Of a stretch of DNA of 63,607 bases, positions 41,374-50,524 are shown in pieces. The notes below the pieces were generated by a model. It searched no databases. It was not told the origin of the DNA and was given only the letters and a program-made list of their open reading frames with translations. This DNA comes from Mycobacterium sp. E740 (lineage in GTDB: Bacteria; Actinomycetota; Actinomycetes; Mycobacteriales; Mycobacteriaceae). Positions within the stretch are counted from its first letter, which is position 1, and every line of letters begins with the position of its first letter. A program made the translations under genes and the position numbers. Location of the stretch: the NCBI RefSeq assembly GCF_001672895.1, contig NZ_LZKP01000161.1:1-63607 (forward strand), in the 5' to 3' direction.

Positions 41374-44300
41374 TCACCTGCGCCGCGCTGCACCTCCGAG
41401 CGGTGGTGCCCACTCCCAGCCAGGCACCTTGGTAAGTCGCTCATATCTATCAGGAGCGAGTATGCCTTTCTTGTGTCTCTGGCGCTGCTGGCTTACCCAG
41501 GCTCCCAGCCGATAGCCGTCATCGCTGATGTAAGTCTGAGGGGGGCTGGCGTGTCCGTTCTCTTTTTCGTACTCCAACAGTCGACGAAAAGCCTCCTCCC
41601 ATAGGGCGTCGCGGGGCGTCCACTTCCACCCCGGAAGCTTTTCCAGGCGATCTCTTTGTTCCGAACTGAGGAACCCTTTGGCGAAAATCTGTCTCTGCAA
41701 GTTGACCCACGTACCTAGGCGATAACCATCTTCATCCTCAAAAGTCTGAGGTGGGCATGCATGCCCGTTCTTCCTGACGTACTTCTGCAGTCTGCGGAAG
41801 CTGTCTTCCCATCTCGAATCTCGCGGCCTCCAGTCCCATCCAGGCAGCTTCTCAAGCCGTATCCGTTGGTCACGACTGAGTGTGCCTTTGGCTTGGTTCT
41901 GCCGTTGCGATTGAACCCACATTCCTAGTCGATAGCCGTCATCATCAGCGAAGGACTGGGGCGGGGACGCGTGCCCGTTCTCGTTGACGTATCCCTGAAG
42001 CCGACGAAGCCCTTCCTCCCACCGGGCGGCGCGAACAGACACCGCCCACCCCGGAAGGTGTTCCAGTTTTTGACGCCGCTCGTCGCTGAGTGACTTCCAG
42101 TTCGTGCGCTGCACCGTTACCCACTGGCCAAGTTTGAAGCCGTCAGAGATGCAATCGCTCGGGACCAGTGCGGTGCCATTATCGCTCACGTACCTCAGAA
42201 GGTGGCTGAATCCTTCCTCCCACAACGCAATACGCGTGTTTCCCGTCCAGCCGGTAAGTGCAAGAAGACGTTTCCGCCGCTCCTCACTCAAGGACGACCA
42301 GTTCTGCCGCTGGGTGTTGACCCATACTCCAAGCTTGTAGCCATTGAACACGCACTTGCTCGGTAAGCGGGCGGTCCCATTGATGTTGACGTACTCCTGC
42401 AGGTGTTGAAAACCTTCCTCCCATCTGACGGAGCGAGCATCCATCGCCCAACCAGGAAGTCCTTGGAGTCGTTCCTGACGCTCAGCGCTCAGCGTTTTCC
42501 ATCTGGTCTTTTGGTTGCTGACCCATTGACCAAGAGCAAACCCTTTGTAGACGACGTTTTGTCGGAGAAGAGCAGTTCCATATTCCGCTACGTAGTCTTG
42601 AAGGTGCCCGAATCCTTCCTCCCACCAGACCCCGCGTGCGTCGAGAGTCCAGCCCGGCAGACGTTCGAGCCGCGAGCGTTGTTCCTCGGTGAGGCGTTCC
42701 CAACGGTCGCGCTGCTTACTGACCCAACGACCTAACGGGATACCTTCGACCACAAGGGCTTGCGGCACCGCAGCATCGCCATTTTCGGCTGCGTACTCCT
42801 CCAGTAGACGACACGCCCTCTCCCACTTTTCCGGCAGAAGGTCGACCATCCACCCTTGAATTTGGCGGAGGCGAATGCGTCTCTCCTCGTTTAGCTTCTC
42901 CCAGTTGGCCCGCTGCGTTCTGGCCCATATCCCCAACTTGAATCCATCGACCTCGTAATCGCTCGGAGGGTTCGCGTCACCCGTCTCGGCTGCGTACTGC
43001 TGGAGCAACCGATAACCCTTCTCCCACCTCGTGCTCTTCGCGTCGTGGGTCCAGCCGGGAAGTTCTTCCAACCGCTGCCGCTGTTCGTCTGAGAGCTTCG
43101 CCCACTTGGTCCGTTGCTTTCCGACCCACTTACCGAGCCTGTATCCGTCTTCAGCGACCCACTCGTCGTGGACCAGGGCGTCCCCAAACTCGGCGACATA
43201 CTGCTGGAGATGGGCGAACCCTTCCTCCCACTGAGTCTCACGGACATCGTTTGTCCACCCAGGAAGGGCACTGAGTCTGTTCCGTCGGTCCTCGGAGAGC
43301 GTCTCCCACTTGTTCCGCTGAACAACGACCCACTGCCCAAGGCGGTGACCGTCGTATAGCTCCATCAGCCGAACCCGAGCGGTCCCATGCTCTGCGACGT
43401 ACTTCTCTAGCAGCCCGTACCAGAACTCCCACGGCGCAGTCGTCTCTTCGACTAGACGCACGTCGAACGCTCTTGCAAACTCAGTACTGACCTTCACAGG
43501 CAGGTCGAGGTGAAGCTTGCTGGGCAGCTTCACACCGGCACCGTTCTTGCCCAGGTTCCGCCGTAGGTCGTCGAGCTGCTCACCGAGTTCACGATCGTGG
43601 GCGCGGAGCGCCTTAATGACATCCCAGACTGGTTTGAAAGCCGAGATGTCCAAGGCCACTTTGGGGTCGGCGTCGGTGTCGATGAAGACTGGGATGACGA
43701 TGGTCCCGACGTTCTTGTCGTGGGACTTGCGGATCGCCCGCCCGACCGCCTGGATGATGTCCACCTCGCTTCGGCGCGGGTCTATGAACGCGACACCGTC
43801 AAGCGTCGGAACGTCCACACCTTCGGCGAGGCAGCGTGCGTTTGACAGCAGCCCACGCTCACCGTCGTTAAGTCGGCTCAGGTGTTGGAGCAAGACGTGG
43901 CGCTCACCGGCGGACATTTCACCGGACGCGTGGCGTGACCACAGAGCGCCCTTCGGGCGCTGCCGGGCAGGCATCCAGTCCAGTACGCACGGCATCTCAG
44001 CCGCGAAGTCGCGGGCGCGGGCGACGCGTGAGTGGAATGAGATAGTGCGGTGCAGGTCATAGCGCCGCATTGCTTTTGCCAGCCCGATCTGTCCGGCCAG
44101 AGTTCGGGCGTCTGTAACAGTCTTACCGTCGCGGGTGACCAGTGTGCCCGTCTCTGCCCACTCCTTATAGGTCGCGTCGTCCACACCAACGACCACTACC
44201 TGGTAATCGGTGAGCAGGTCGCGCTTGATCGCCTCGCTGAACGTGAGGCGATGCAACACGCTGCCGAATTGGGATGGGTCGTCCATTGAGGCCACTTCAA

Positions 44301-45441
44301 GGTCGGCGTCCTGAGCCGCCTTCAGCACCCGCCCGGTGAAGTAGCGCGGGGTCGCCGTCATGAACAGTCGCCGCCGCGCCTTGATCGCCGTCTCATCGAG
44401 CACCGTCCCGAAATCGGAAGACGCGGGACCGGCCACCCTATGTGCCTCGTCCGCGATCACCAAGTCAAACGCAGGCATGCGCCCTAGGTCGAAGGCGGCG
44501 GCGATCTGGGGAGACGACTGGTAGGTCGAGAACACCACACGCGGTCCCGACCGACGCCGCATGAATGCAGCGATCTCAGAAGGATCGGTGGTGACGGGCA
44601 CACCCAGCTCGCTCGTATGGCCTACCGCTGCATCCTCGTCGGAACCTCCCACCGTCTCGTCAGAGCAAACGGGCAGCGCCCCGAAAGGAACCCTGGCGTT
44701 GACCCGCCAAACCTGCATCGTCTGCTTCAGCAAGGACAGCGACGGAAGTAGTACCAGGGTCCGCTCGCAGGCAAGCTTCTCCTTGATGAACAGAGAGGTG
44801 AGGGTTTTCCCTGTCCCGCACGCCATAACAAGCTGACCGCGATCCGACTTCGTGAACCCCTTCACGACATCACGGATCGCCTCACGCTGATGATCTCTCG
44901 GATTGGCGGGCTTTCGTGGACGGGGCGGGCGCAAGTCCAACGGATCAGTGGGCCAGTCGACCTCAGAGGTGAGCAGATCGCTCAACCCGACGAAGGCAAC
45001 CTGCTTCTCTTGGTCGTTGATCGTTCGCCGTGCAACGTGGTGCAGCTTGTCGGTCGTGGCGATTAGCAGCCGATAATAAAACACCGCCCGCGACGACTCC
45101 GCCAGAAACTTGTCCACGTCCGCCTTGGTTACAGCACTGGCAGGGTCGTATGCCTTGGCCTGAATCGCCCACAGCCGCCCGTCCTGGTCTTCAGCGACCA
45201 GGTCGATCCCCGCGTCTCCGCCCCAACGACCGACCCACTCGTCCCAGAGCCACACATGGCGGAGAGCGTTCTTATACGTCGGATCGTTGGTGAGAAACCA
45301 CTTGCAGATGCGTTCGAACTGCCGACCCCGAACACGAGCGTCAGGATTAAGATTGGCGACGAGTTCGTCGAAGTCCCCCATGCCGGTGATTCTAAGGAGC
45401 GCCCCCGACTGTTCCGGGATCGTCGGCAGACCACCGTTCAT
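41374..45441 (-). CDS. DEAD/DEAH-box helicase with N-terminal nuclease-like domain and ten helicase-associated repeats
   Basis: A 1355-residue protein. The N-terminus resembles PD-(D/E)XK restriction nucleases: GGDAGIDLVAED then WAIQAKAY gives Asp80, Gln94 and Lys96. The SF2 helicase core has CGTGKT (208-213), DEAH (331-334), MTATP (361-365) and QAVGRAIR as motif VI. From about residue 670 to the end there are ten helicase-associated (HA) repeats of 66-70 residues with the pattern W-E-x-G-F-x-x-L, LG-x-W-V-x-x-Q-R and LPGW. Likely a DNA translocase/nuclease, probably for defence. The start is uncertain (45441 or 45381). The coding sequence is visibly lower in G+C than its neighbours, which suggests transfer. 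Confidence 0.92.
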   Translation of the reverse strand: MNGGLPTIPEQSGALLRITGMGDFDELVANLNPDARVRGRQFERICKWFLTNDPTYKNALRHVWLWDEWVGRWGGDAGIDLVAEDQDGRLWAIQAKAYDPASAVTKADVDKFLAESSRAVFYYRLLIATTDKLHHVARRTINDQEKQVAFVGLSDLLTSEVDWPTDPLDLRPPRPRKPANPRDHQREAIRDVVKGFTKSDRGQLVMACGTGKTLTSLFIKEKLACERTLVLLPSLSLLKQTMQVWRVNARVPFGALPVCSDETVGGSDEDAAVGHTSELGVPVTTDPSEIAAFMRRRSGPRVVFSTYQSSPQIAAAFDLGRMPAFDLVIADEAHRVAGPASSDFGTVLDETAIKARRRLFMTATPRYFTGRVLKAAQDADLEVASMDDPSQFGSVLHRLTFSEAIKRDLLTDYQVVVVGVDDATYKEWAETGTLVTRDGKTVTDARTLAGQIGLAKAMRRYDLHRTISFHSRVARARDFAAEMPCVLDWMPARQRPKGALWSRHASGEMSAGERHVLLQHLSRLNDGERGLLSNARCLAEGVDVPTLDGVAFIDPRRSEVDIIQAVGRAIRKSHDKNVGTIVIPVFIDTDADPKVALDISAFKPVWDVIKALRAHDRELGEQLDDLRRNLGKNGAGVKLPSKLHLDLPVKVSTEFARAFDVRLVEETTAPWEFWYGLLEKYVAEHGTARVRLMELYDGHRLGQWVVVQRNKWETLSEDRRNRLSALPGWTNDVRETQWEEGFAHLQQYVAEFGDALVHDEWVAEDGYRLGKWVGKQRTKWAKLSDEQRQRLEELPGWTHDAKSTRWEKGYRLLQQYAAETGDANPPSDYEVDGFKLGIWARTQRANWEKLNEERRIRLRQIQGWMVDLLPEKWERACRLLEEYAAENGDAAVPQALVVEGIPLGRWVSKQRDRWERLTEEQRSRLERLPGWTLDARGVWWEEGFGHLQDYVAEYGTALLRQNVVYKGFALGQWVSNQKTRWKTLSAERQERLQGLPGWAMDARSVRWEEGFQHLQEYVNINGTARLPSKCVFNGYKLGVWVNTQRQNWSSLSEERRKRLLALTGWTGNTRIALWEEGFSHLLRYVSDNGTALVPSDCISDGFKLGQWVTVQRTNWKSLSDERRQKLEHLPGWAVSVRAARWEEGLRRLQGYVNENGHASPPQSFADDDGYRLGMWVQSQRQNQAKGTLSRDQRIRLEKLPGWDWRPRDSRWEDSFRRLQKYVRKNGHACPPQTFEDEDGYRLGTWVNLQRQIFAKGFLSSEQRDRLEKLPGWKWTPRDALWEEAFRRLLEYEKENGHASPPQTYISDDGYRLGAWVSQQRQRHKKGILAPDRYERLTKVPGWEWAPPLGGAARRR

Positions 45442-45471
45442 CCGCTGGGGGCACCATGGAATGCGGGAGCG

Positions 45472-46434
45472 TCACTGGTACCGGGGCAGCCATGCAGCCA
45501 CGGTCGGTGCCAACCAATCCGGGTAGTTAGCCCTCCGCACCGCAGCCCTGGCAGCATTCGTGGCCTGCGATTCGAAGAGACACACCGCACATTCGGTCAT
45601 GACCACGGCGGCGGCGAAGCCTTCGGCCACAACCTTCAGCGTCGCCTCGTCGTCGCGGATGTAGTCAGTCATCCACTTGAAGCCATGCACGAAGCTGGAA
45701 CCTATGGAGTAGAAGCGATCAGCGCCGAGTTCCATCCCGAGCGGGAGTTCGTCTGCGGCGTGCGCCGGGGGGTTTGCATCGATCCACTTGGCCGACCAAC
45801 TGACGATGTCCGACGAGTTACTGGGTGGCCTTGTGCGTTCGCTCTTCGGTAGCGCTGAGATCAGAACTTGACGCTCGTCGTACTCATCGCGATGCCGCTG
45901 GAAGTTTTGGAAGTCCGCGGGAAGCCCATCACTCTGCCGCTTAGCCAACACCCGAGCTTCGATTCTTAGGAAGCTCTGTTGCGGCTGGCGCTCGCTTTGA
46001 ATGAAACCACGGCATCTTGCTCGTCGCTCTGTCCGGACTGTGGGCGCGAGCAGCCACACGGTCTTGGCAGCCGCTTCAATGGCGCAACGACATAGTGAGC
46101 CCAGCGACACAATGTTGGTTCTTCCTTCCTGCAGTGGCGCCGAATGGGCTTGCGCAGCACCTACTAGGTTTTCGGCTGCCGTCATCACCGGGTACCGCGC
46201 AGTCGAGGTGACCGGGTTTTTGCCCAAGTCCGGCGTGAAATCGAGGTCGTCGAACGCGAGGCTGCTGCCTCGGTCGGGCATGAATGGCCGGGGGTCTGGT
46301 GGAGCGCTGCTGCCGTCTGGTCGCACCTGGTGCAATAGCGCCCACTCTCCGAGCCGCCAAGCACGCACTGCTCGCTCCGTGATGCTCATCATGAGCTGTG
46401 TTTTCCGAAGCCCCGCCATCGGATCTGTCGCCAT
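45472..46434 (-). CDS. Hypothetical protein next to the helicase
   Basis: About 320 residues, mostly helical, no family recognised with confidence. The motif FYSIGSSFVHGFKWM, followed by a hydrophobic helix AEGFAAAVVMTECAVCLFE, is reminiscent of Tyr-x-x-x-Ser-x-x-x-His-Gly segments in some HEPN-like or DUF5677-type proteins, but this is weak. I prefer the ATG at 46434 (MATDPMAGLRKT); the frame extends to 46488. It is transcribed in the same direction, 30 bp upstream of the helicase gene, and may be its partner. Confidence 0.65.
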   Translation of the reverse strand: MATDPMAGLRKTQLMMSITERAVRAWRLGEWALLHQVRPDGSSAPPDPRPFMPDRGSSLAFDDLDFTPDLGKNPVTSTARYPVMTAAENLVGAAQAHSAPLQEGRTNIVSLGSLCRCAIEAAAKTVWLLAPTVRTERRARCRGFIQSERQPQQSFLRIEARVLAKRQSDGLPADFQNFQRHRDEYDERQVLISALPKSERTRPPSNSSDIVSWSAKWIDANPPAHAADELPLGMELGADRFYSIGSSFVHGFKWMTDYIRDDEATLKVVAEGFAAAVVMTECAVCLFESQATNAARAAVRRANYPDWLAPTVAAWLPRYQ

Positions 46435-46554
46435 CTGTCGCACGGTAACCGTGCGGAGTGACACCAGCATCAGGAGAAACGCCGGCAACTCGGCAACTTA
46501 ACGAGAGTATTGGGACAACGCCCCGTCGCCCGACAAGAGCGGGCAACTCACCGC

Positions 46555-47316
46555 CTACCGCCTCCACCCGGTTAGCGGGTCATACCGATCGTTAATCCGA
46601 AAAGTCCACGGATTAAACCTTCGCGGCGGCGGGACCTGCTGCGGTGTCACCTCGGACTCGGCCTGCGGCTCGACCTCGGCCACCACCTGCGGTTCGGCTT
46701 CGACCACAGTCAGCGGTCTCGGTGCGGCGAACGGCTGCGGCACCGCGACCATGGATGCGACTGGCACAGGGTCTGGCTCGCCGATGTTCGACCATTCCTC
46801 GTCGTCATTCTCATCGCCGGGCAGTGCCGCTGACTTGCGAGCGTCGAGCACAGCATGCCCGGCACCGTCGGGCAGCGAGCGCAACAAGTCATCGGTCGCG
46901 TCCATCGACGCGATCGACTCGATCAGCCGCGCCGCTTCCTCGGCGAACTCGACGGCGCTGACCTGCGGGCCGACCGCGACGCGGGTCGGCGCGTCGAGGC
47001 CGTAGAGCTTGGCCAGACTATCGAGCGTGCGCAGCACGATCCTGGCCGCGTCGGTGTCGCCGGTCGTGGCGGCGAGCCAGAAGCTCGACAGCACGCCCTC
47101 AAGCCTCGCGCCATGCACCGCCCGCAGTTCGTCAATCGACTCGGCTTCACGGCGAGCGAGCAGCCGCGACACCGCGTGCCGAGCGCCGCTTTCGTCGCTG
47201 TAGTCGAGCGCGGCGGCGATCTGGGCATAGGTGTTCCCTTGAACGCGCAGCTCGACCGCCTTGAGCGCACGTTGCCGCTCGTCGGCGTCGGGCTTGTTCC
47301 GCGACGGGTTGCTCAT
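46555..47316 (-). CDS. HTH protein resembling a phage terminase small subunit
   Basis: A 253-residue protein. The N-terminal half is a helix-turn-helix domain: RALKAVELRVQGNTYAQIAAAL, then SGARHAVSRLLARREAESIDELR. A helical part follows with LAATTGDTDAARIVLRTLD and LYGLDAPTRV. This order is typical of actinobacterial terminase small subunits and related HTH proteins. The C-terminal third is acidic and Pro/Val/Glu-rich, probably disordered, ending in a conserved-looking WTFRINDRYDPLTGWRR. The start ATG has AGAGGA nine bases upstream. No large terminase is present, so it may redirect or block a helper phage (inference). Confidence 0.6.
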   Translation of the reverse strand: MSNPSRNKPDADERQRALKAVELRVQGNTYAQIAAALDYSDESGARHAVSRLLARREAESIDELRAVHGARLEGVLSSFWLAATTGDTDAARIVLRTLDSLAKLYGLDAPTRVAVGPQVSAVEFAEEAARLIESIASMDATDDLLRSLPDGAGHAVLDARKSAALPGDENDDEEWSNIGEPDPVPVASMVAVPQPFAAPRPLTVVEAEPQVVAEVEPQAESEVTPQQVPPPRRFNPWTFRINDRYDPLTGWRR

Positions 47317-47372
47317 GGTGACGGTTCCTCTCGGGTCAGGTGTTCGGACGGGCCAGATCGGACGAGGGTTTG

Positions 47373-47669
47373 TCAGAGCACCGGGAACGTACGCACACGG
47401 ACCGCCGACCCGGCAGCCGCAACGATCCGCTCGTCGTCGGCGTCGCCGAGCGCGACGTAATTGCGGCCTCGGACCTTGCACAGCCACACGCGGCCAGTGA
47501 GCCACAGCGCGACCAGCCGGTCGCCCTTACGGTCGTGGCAGCGGGGCACCCGCCGCCTGATCGCAGCCCAAGGGTGTACGTCGTCGCGGCCCGCTTCGGC
47601 GAGCGCGGCCAGGATCGCGGCGTCGACCTGTTCGTCCGTCGGTTCGGTGGTCTTGCTGTCTGGACTCAT
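47373..47669 (-). CDS. Small hypothetical protein of the element
   Basis: A 98-residue protein, MSPDSKTTEPTDEQVDAAIL onward, with a likely winged-helix core (AILAALAEAGRDDVHPWAAIRRRV, then GDRLVALWLTGRVWLCKVRGRNYVALG). GAGGGA lies about ten bases upstream of the ATG. It is the first gene downstream of the iteron-like repeats on the minus strand and could be a copy-control or replication regulator (inference). Confidence 0.6.
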   Translation of the reverse strand: MSPDSKTTEPTDEQVDAAILAALAEAGRDDVHPWAAIRRRVPRCHDRKGDRLVALWLTGRVWLCKVRGRNYVALGDADDERIVAAAGSAVRVRTFPVL

Positions 47670-47869
47670 CTCGGTATCCCTCGGTTGGGTTGGTCGGCGC
47701 GGTTCGCCGACCGTTGGGCTGTGTGTCAGTTGACGCCGCCGAGCGCCTCGGCTCGGCGGGGGCATCGGGTCATCTGGTCATCGGCACACCGCCTCTCCCG
47801 GCCACCGCGCCCAGCTTTGAGTGCGGTGCGCGTCGACCGTTCCGACCTCGTCATATCTGCAGGTAGTGC

Positions 47870-47942
47870 AGTGCGTCATATATACGCACTGACGCACTAC
47901 TGCGTTAGTGCGTTGTGACGCACTGCAACGCACTAACGCAGT
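47870..47942. other. Iteron-like repeat cluster, candidate replication origin or control region
   Basis: Within 73 bp there are six copies of ACGCACT or its complement (47870, 47884, 47892, 47907, 47918, 47928). They are arranged as two nested inverted repeats: CAGTGCGT/ACGCACTG around an AT-rich centre, and a perfect 17-bp pair (47899-47915, 47926-47942) around 10 bp. It lies 6 bp after the stop of the replication ATPase. The arrangement is typical of plasmid iterons or of a repressor operator cluster. Confidence 0.6.
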
Positions 47943-47948
47943 GAGCAT

Positions 47949-49475
47949 CTATCGGCCCTCCGAATCGTCAAGATCGGGCGAAACATCGGGAGGTGGTGCG
48001 AACGGGTCGACACCGCCCGGCGACAATATGTGTGAGCGGCGGGCGCCGACTGTGACCGTCAGCAACCCGTCCTTGATCGCCTTTGCGATCGTGCGGCGGG
48101 CGTCTTGCTGAGTGAGGCCGTGTTCCTCACACAGCCGCGACTCGGCAGCGCGTTTCGACAACTGGCCCGGCTCGGCACTGACCATCGCCAGCAGAGCGGG
48201 CATGGATGCCAGGGCTGCGGAGTCCCTGCGGTTGCCGCCGCTATAGGTCAGGTGCCGGGTGGCAGCGTCGAAGTTCAGCAGACCCTCGGGCAGCGCGACG
48301 TCGCGGCCCAGCGCCGAGAAGTACCGACGACGGTTGCCGTCGTCGTCGGTCTCGTCGCCGTCGCGCACGATCTTCCACAGCGCGTCAGGCCAGTCGAGCA
48401 GTCTTGAATCGCCGCGAGCGCGTTCGTTCTGGTGTCCCATGTGCGTGATGACCATGCCCTCACCGGCCCCGATCTCGGCCAGCAGCGCGTCGAACGCCAC
48501 CAGCACCCGCCCGGCGTCTTTGTCCTCGGATAAGCCGAGCGAGTCGATAACGGGACGCAGGCAGTCGAGGATCACCACGTCGGCCCCCGCGAGGCGCTGC
48601 GCCCATTCGGAGCGTATGGCGGGGTCGAGAATGTCGAATGTCGAGACCGCGCCGCGCAGCGCCAGCACCGACACCGCCTCGGTGTTGCGAATGCCCTGAT
48701 CACGCAGCCAACGTCTCAGGGTGCGTGAGTCCAACTCGGTGTCAAGCAGAGCGACGCGGCTGACCGGGGTTACCGCGAACTCGCTGAGGAACTGGTCGCC
48801 GTCGACCAGCGACCGGATCACGTTGCCGACGAGCGTCGACTTTCCCGACTTGAACTGCGCGGCAAGCAGCACACGGCCAGCGGTCGGCCATACGTCGTCC
48901 ATGCGGTACGTCGGCCCGTCGTCCGGCTCGGCTAGCAGGTCGGTGAGGCTGAGCGGTTCCGGCGCGGCGACAGTGGCCTCGCGGTCGGCGGCGATCTTGC
49001 GGGCGAGCGTTCTCGCCTGCGCCCGCCGATCCTCGCGGATCGCCGCCGCCTTGAGCGTCAGAACCTCGATCTCGTCTGTTGACAGTTCTCGCAGCGCCTT
49101 CATCTCGGTGTCGGAGGCGCCAGCACTCACTGCTTTGTCACCGGGGAAAAACAACATGGGCGTCGTCTTCATCGGATCGCCCATGGCGTTCCTGCGAGCG
49201 ATGTCGTCGGCGAGCTTCCTCGCCCACTGCTCGGGCCGACCGTCGAGCACAGTGACCGGATACCGCCAAGCGGCCCACCGCTTCAATCGCTTCTCGTTGA
49301 CGGCCTGCGCCTCGCGCTCGGCGGCAAACTTCGCAGCGAGGTCGGGGTTGTCGTAGGGGTTGTAGCCGGGTTCGCCCGGCATACGCCCCTTGGGGTCTGG
49401 TCGCTTGTGGCCGTTGGCCAACGCTCGGGTCGGTCGCCCGACCGTGGCGGCGTTATTCTTGTGCTGTTGGCTCAC
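47949..49475 (-). CDS. RecA-fold AAA family ATPase, RepA-like replication protein
   Basis: A 508-residue protein. The central RecA-like domain begins with VLLAAQFKSGKSTLVGNVI (Walker A), continues VALLDTELDSRTLRRWLRD, and has VVILDCLRPVID as Walker B and GEGMVITHMGH as a switch motif. This is the RepA/KaiC-like type found beside integrases in actinobacterial elements. The C-terminal 90 residues look like a winged helix (LSKRAAESRLCEEHGLTQQDARRTIAKA). Probably the replicative helicase or initiator of the excised element, acting at the repeats just downstream. Confidence 0.82.
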   Translation of the reverse strand: MSQQHKNNAATVGRPTRALANGHKRPDPKGRMPGEPGYNPYDNPDLAAKFAAEREAQAVNEKRLKRWAAWRYPVTVLDGRPEQWARKLADDIARRNAMGDPMKTTPMLFFPGDKAVSAGASDTEMKALRELSTDEIEVLTLKAAAIREDRRAQARTLARKIAADREATVAAPEPLSLTDLLAEPDDGPTYRMDDVWPTAGRVLLAAQFKSGKSTLVGNVIRSLVDGDQFLSEFAVTPVSRVALLDTELDSRTLRRWLRDQGIRNTEAVSVLALRGAVSTFDILDPAIRSEWAQRLAGADVVILDCLRPVIDSLGLSEDKDAGRVLVAFDALLAEIGAGEGMVITHMGHQNERARGDSRLLDWPDALWKIVRDGDETDDDGNRRRYFSALGRDVALPEGLLNFDAATRHLTYSGGNRRDSAALASMPALLAMVSAEPGQLSKRAAESRLCEEHGLTQQDARRTIAKAIKDGLLTVTVGARRSHILSPGGVDPFAPPPDVSPDLDDSEGR

Positions 49476-49565
49476 CCGGCCTCATCTCGGTAACTCGCCC
49501 CACTCGGTCTCGTCAACCGGCGGGGCGCACGCGTATCTAGGTCAATAGCGTTGCGCCAGTTGGTC

Positions 49566-49787
49566 TTATCCGTCACCGCCGAGCATCTTGAGCAGCGCCA
49601 GGGCGGGCACCCGCACGCGCTTCGCGCCGAGCTTGATCGTCGGCAGCCGCCCCTCACGCGCCATTGCGTAGCCGTAGGCACGGCTCACGCCGAGGTAGCG
49701 TGCGGCCTGCTCGATGCTGAGAGTCGGTGGCCCGCTGCGCAATTCGTCCAGAGTGGGAATTGCCTTAGCGGCTGTGGTCATCGTCAT
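49566..49787 (-). CDS. Excisionase-like MerR/HTH protein
   Basis: A 73-residue protein with LSIEQAARYLGVSRAYGYAMAREGRLPTIKLGAKRVRVP, the standard helix-turn-helix_17/excisionase pattern. In such elements it bends att DNA to direct the integrase towards excision. It is divergent from the gene at 49835, with a palindrome between, and 90 bp upstream of the replication ATPase on the same strand. Confidence 0.85.
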   Translation of the reverse strand: MTMTTAAKAIPTLDELRSGPPTLSIEQAARYLGVSRAYGYAMAREGRLPTIKLGAKRVRVPALALLKMLGGDG

Positions 49788-49802
49788 GGTTTCTATTTTG
49801 CC

Positions 49803-49825
49803 CCCTAGTGACGTTTCGTCTAGGG
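49803..49825. promoter_or_regulatory. Palindromic operator between excisionase and the int operon
   Basis: CCCTAG and CTAGGG with inner ACG/CGT half-sites form an imperfect inverted repeat in the 47-bp gap between the divergent starts at 49787 and 49835. It covers both likely promoters, so it may set the choice between integration and excision modules. Confidence 0.5.
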
Positions 49826-49834
49826 TGGAAAACT

Positions 49835-50524
49835 ATGAGCGGGACCAAGCGCAATTACTCACCGCGCCGGGCGGGCGAGGTGGTCGGGGTCGAGGTGGAC
49901 GCCGACGCCGAGCGTCCGGTGACGATCACCTGCCACGATCACGCGCACACCTATGAAATTGCGTGGCGCGACACCGCCGACGGGCCGGTCATCACCGATC
50001 TGCGCGTGACCTCGGTCGACGGCGTGCCGATCACGTCGGACGCACTGCGCCGCGTGAACACCGCCCGGTTGGCCCGAACGGCCGCGATGCACGACACCGC
50101 CGAGGCCGCCGACGCCGCTCGCGAGCTGCGTCAGACCCTTGACGCGGCGACCGGCACCACCGACGGCCACGAATGGATCGAGCAATTCCGGTTCACCGAC
50201 GGCGTTATCGACGCGATGATCCGGCACGCGCCGCCGGGAGTCGCACCGCCCACGTCCGGCGGCAGACGCGTCGGTCGGCCCCGGCTGGCACGGCAGTTTC
50301 TGGCGCAAGTGGCGGCGTGGGTGCGCGAGGAAGCGCCCAAGGGTGGCAACGTCTACGAGCGGGTTGCCGACCGCGCAGCAAGCGCCCTCGGGCGCGACGT
50401 ATCCACCGAGACAGTCAAGGGGTGGGTTCGGCGGTGCAAGAAGGCCGAGCCGCCGCTACTCGGATGCGACGAACTGCGCAAGCCCCGCAAGCCCACCACC
50501 TACCGACAGGAGATCGACCGATGA
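49835..50524 (+). CDS. Hypothetical protein cotranscribed with the integrase
   Basis: A 229-residue protein of unknown family. The N-terminal part is beta-rich (NYSPRRAGEVVGVEVDADAE, then HAHTYEIAWRDTADGPVI). The C-terminal part is helical and basic, with GRRVGRPRLARQFLAQVAAWV and ALGRDVSTETVKGWVRRCKK, which looks like a helix-turn-helix. The ATG at 49835 (MSGTKRNYS) is preceded by GGTGGAA; the frame is open from 49808. It overlaps the integrase by 4 bp, so a role in recombination or its regulation is likely. Confidence 0.7.
   Translation: MSGTKRNYSPRRAGEVVGVEVDADAERPVTITCHDHAHTYEIAWRDTADGPVITDLRVTSVDGVPITSDALRRVNTARLARTAAMHDTAEAADAARELRQTLDAATGTTDGHEWIEQFRFTDGVIDAMIRHAPPGVAPPTSGGRRVGRPRLARQFLAQVAAWVREEAPKGGNVYERVADRAASALGRDVSTETVKGWVRRCKKAEPPLLGCDELRKPRKPTTYRQEIDR

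Noticed and set aside
41374..43500. CRISPR-like array from the regular repeats in the helicase gene
   Set aside because: The periodicity of about 200 bp is coding; it reflects ten diverged HA protein repeats, not short identical DNA repeats with spacers.
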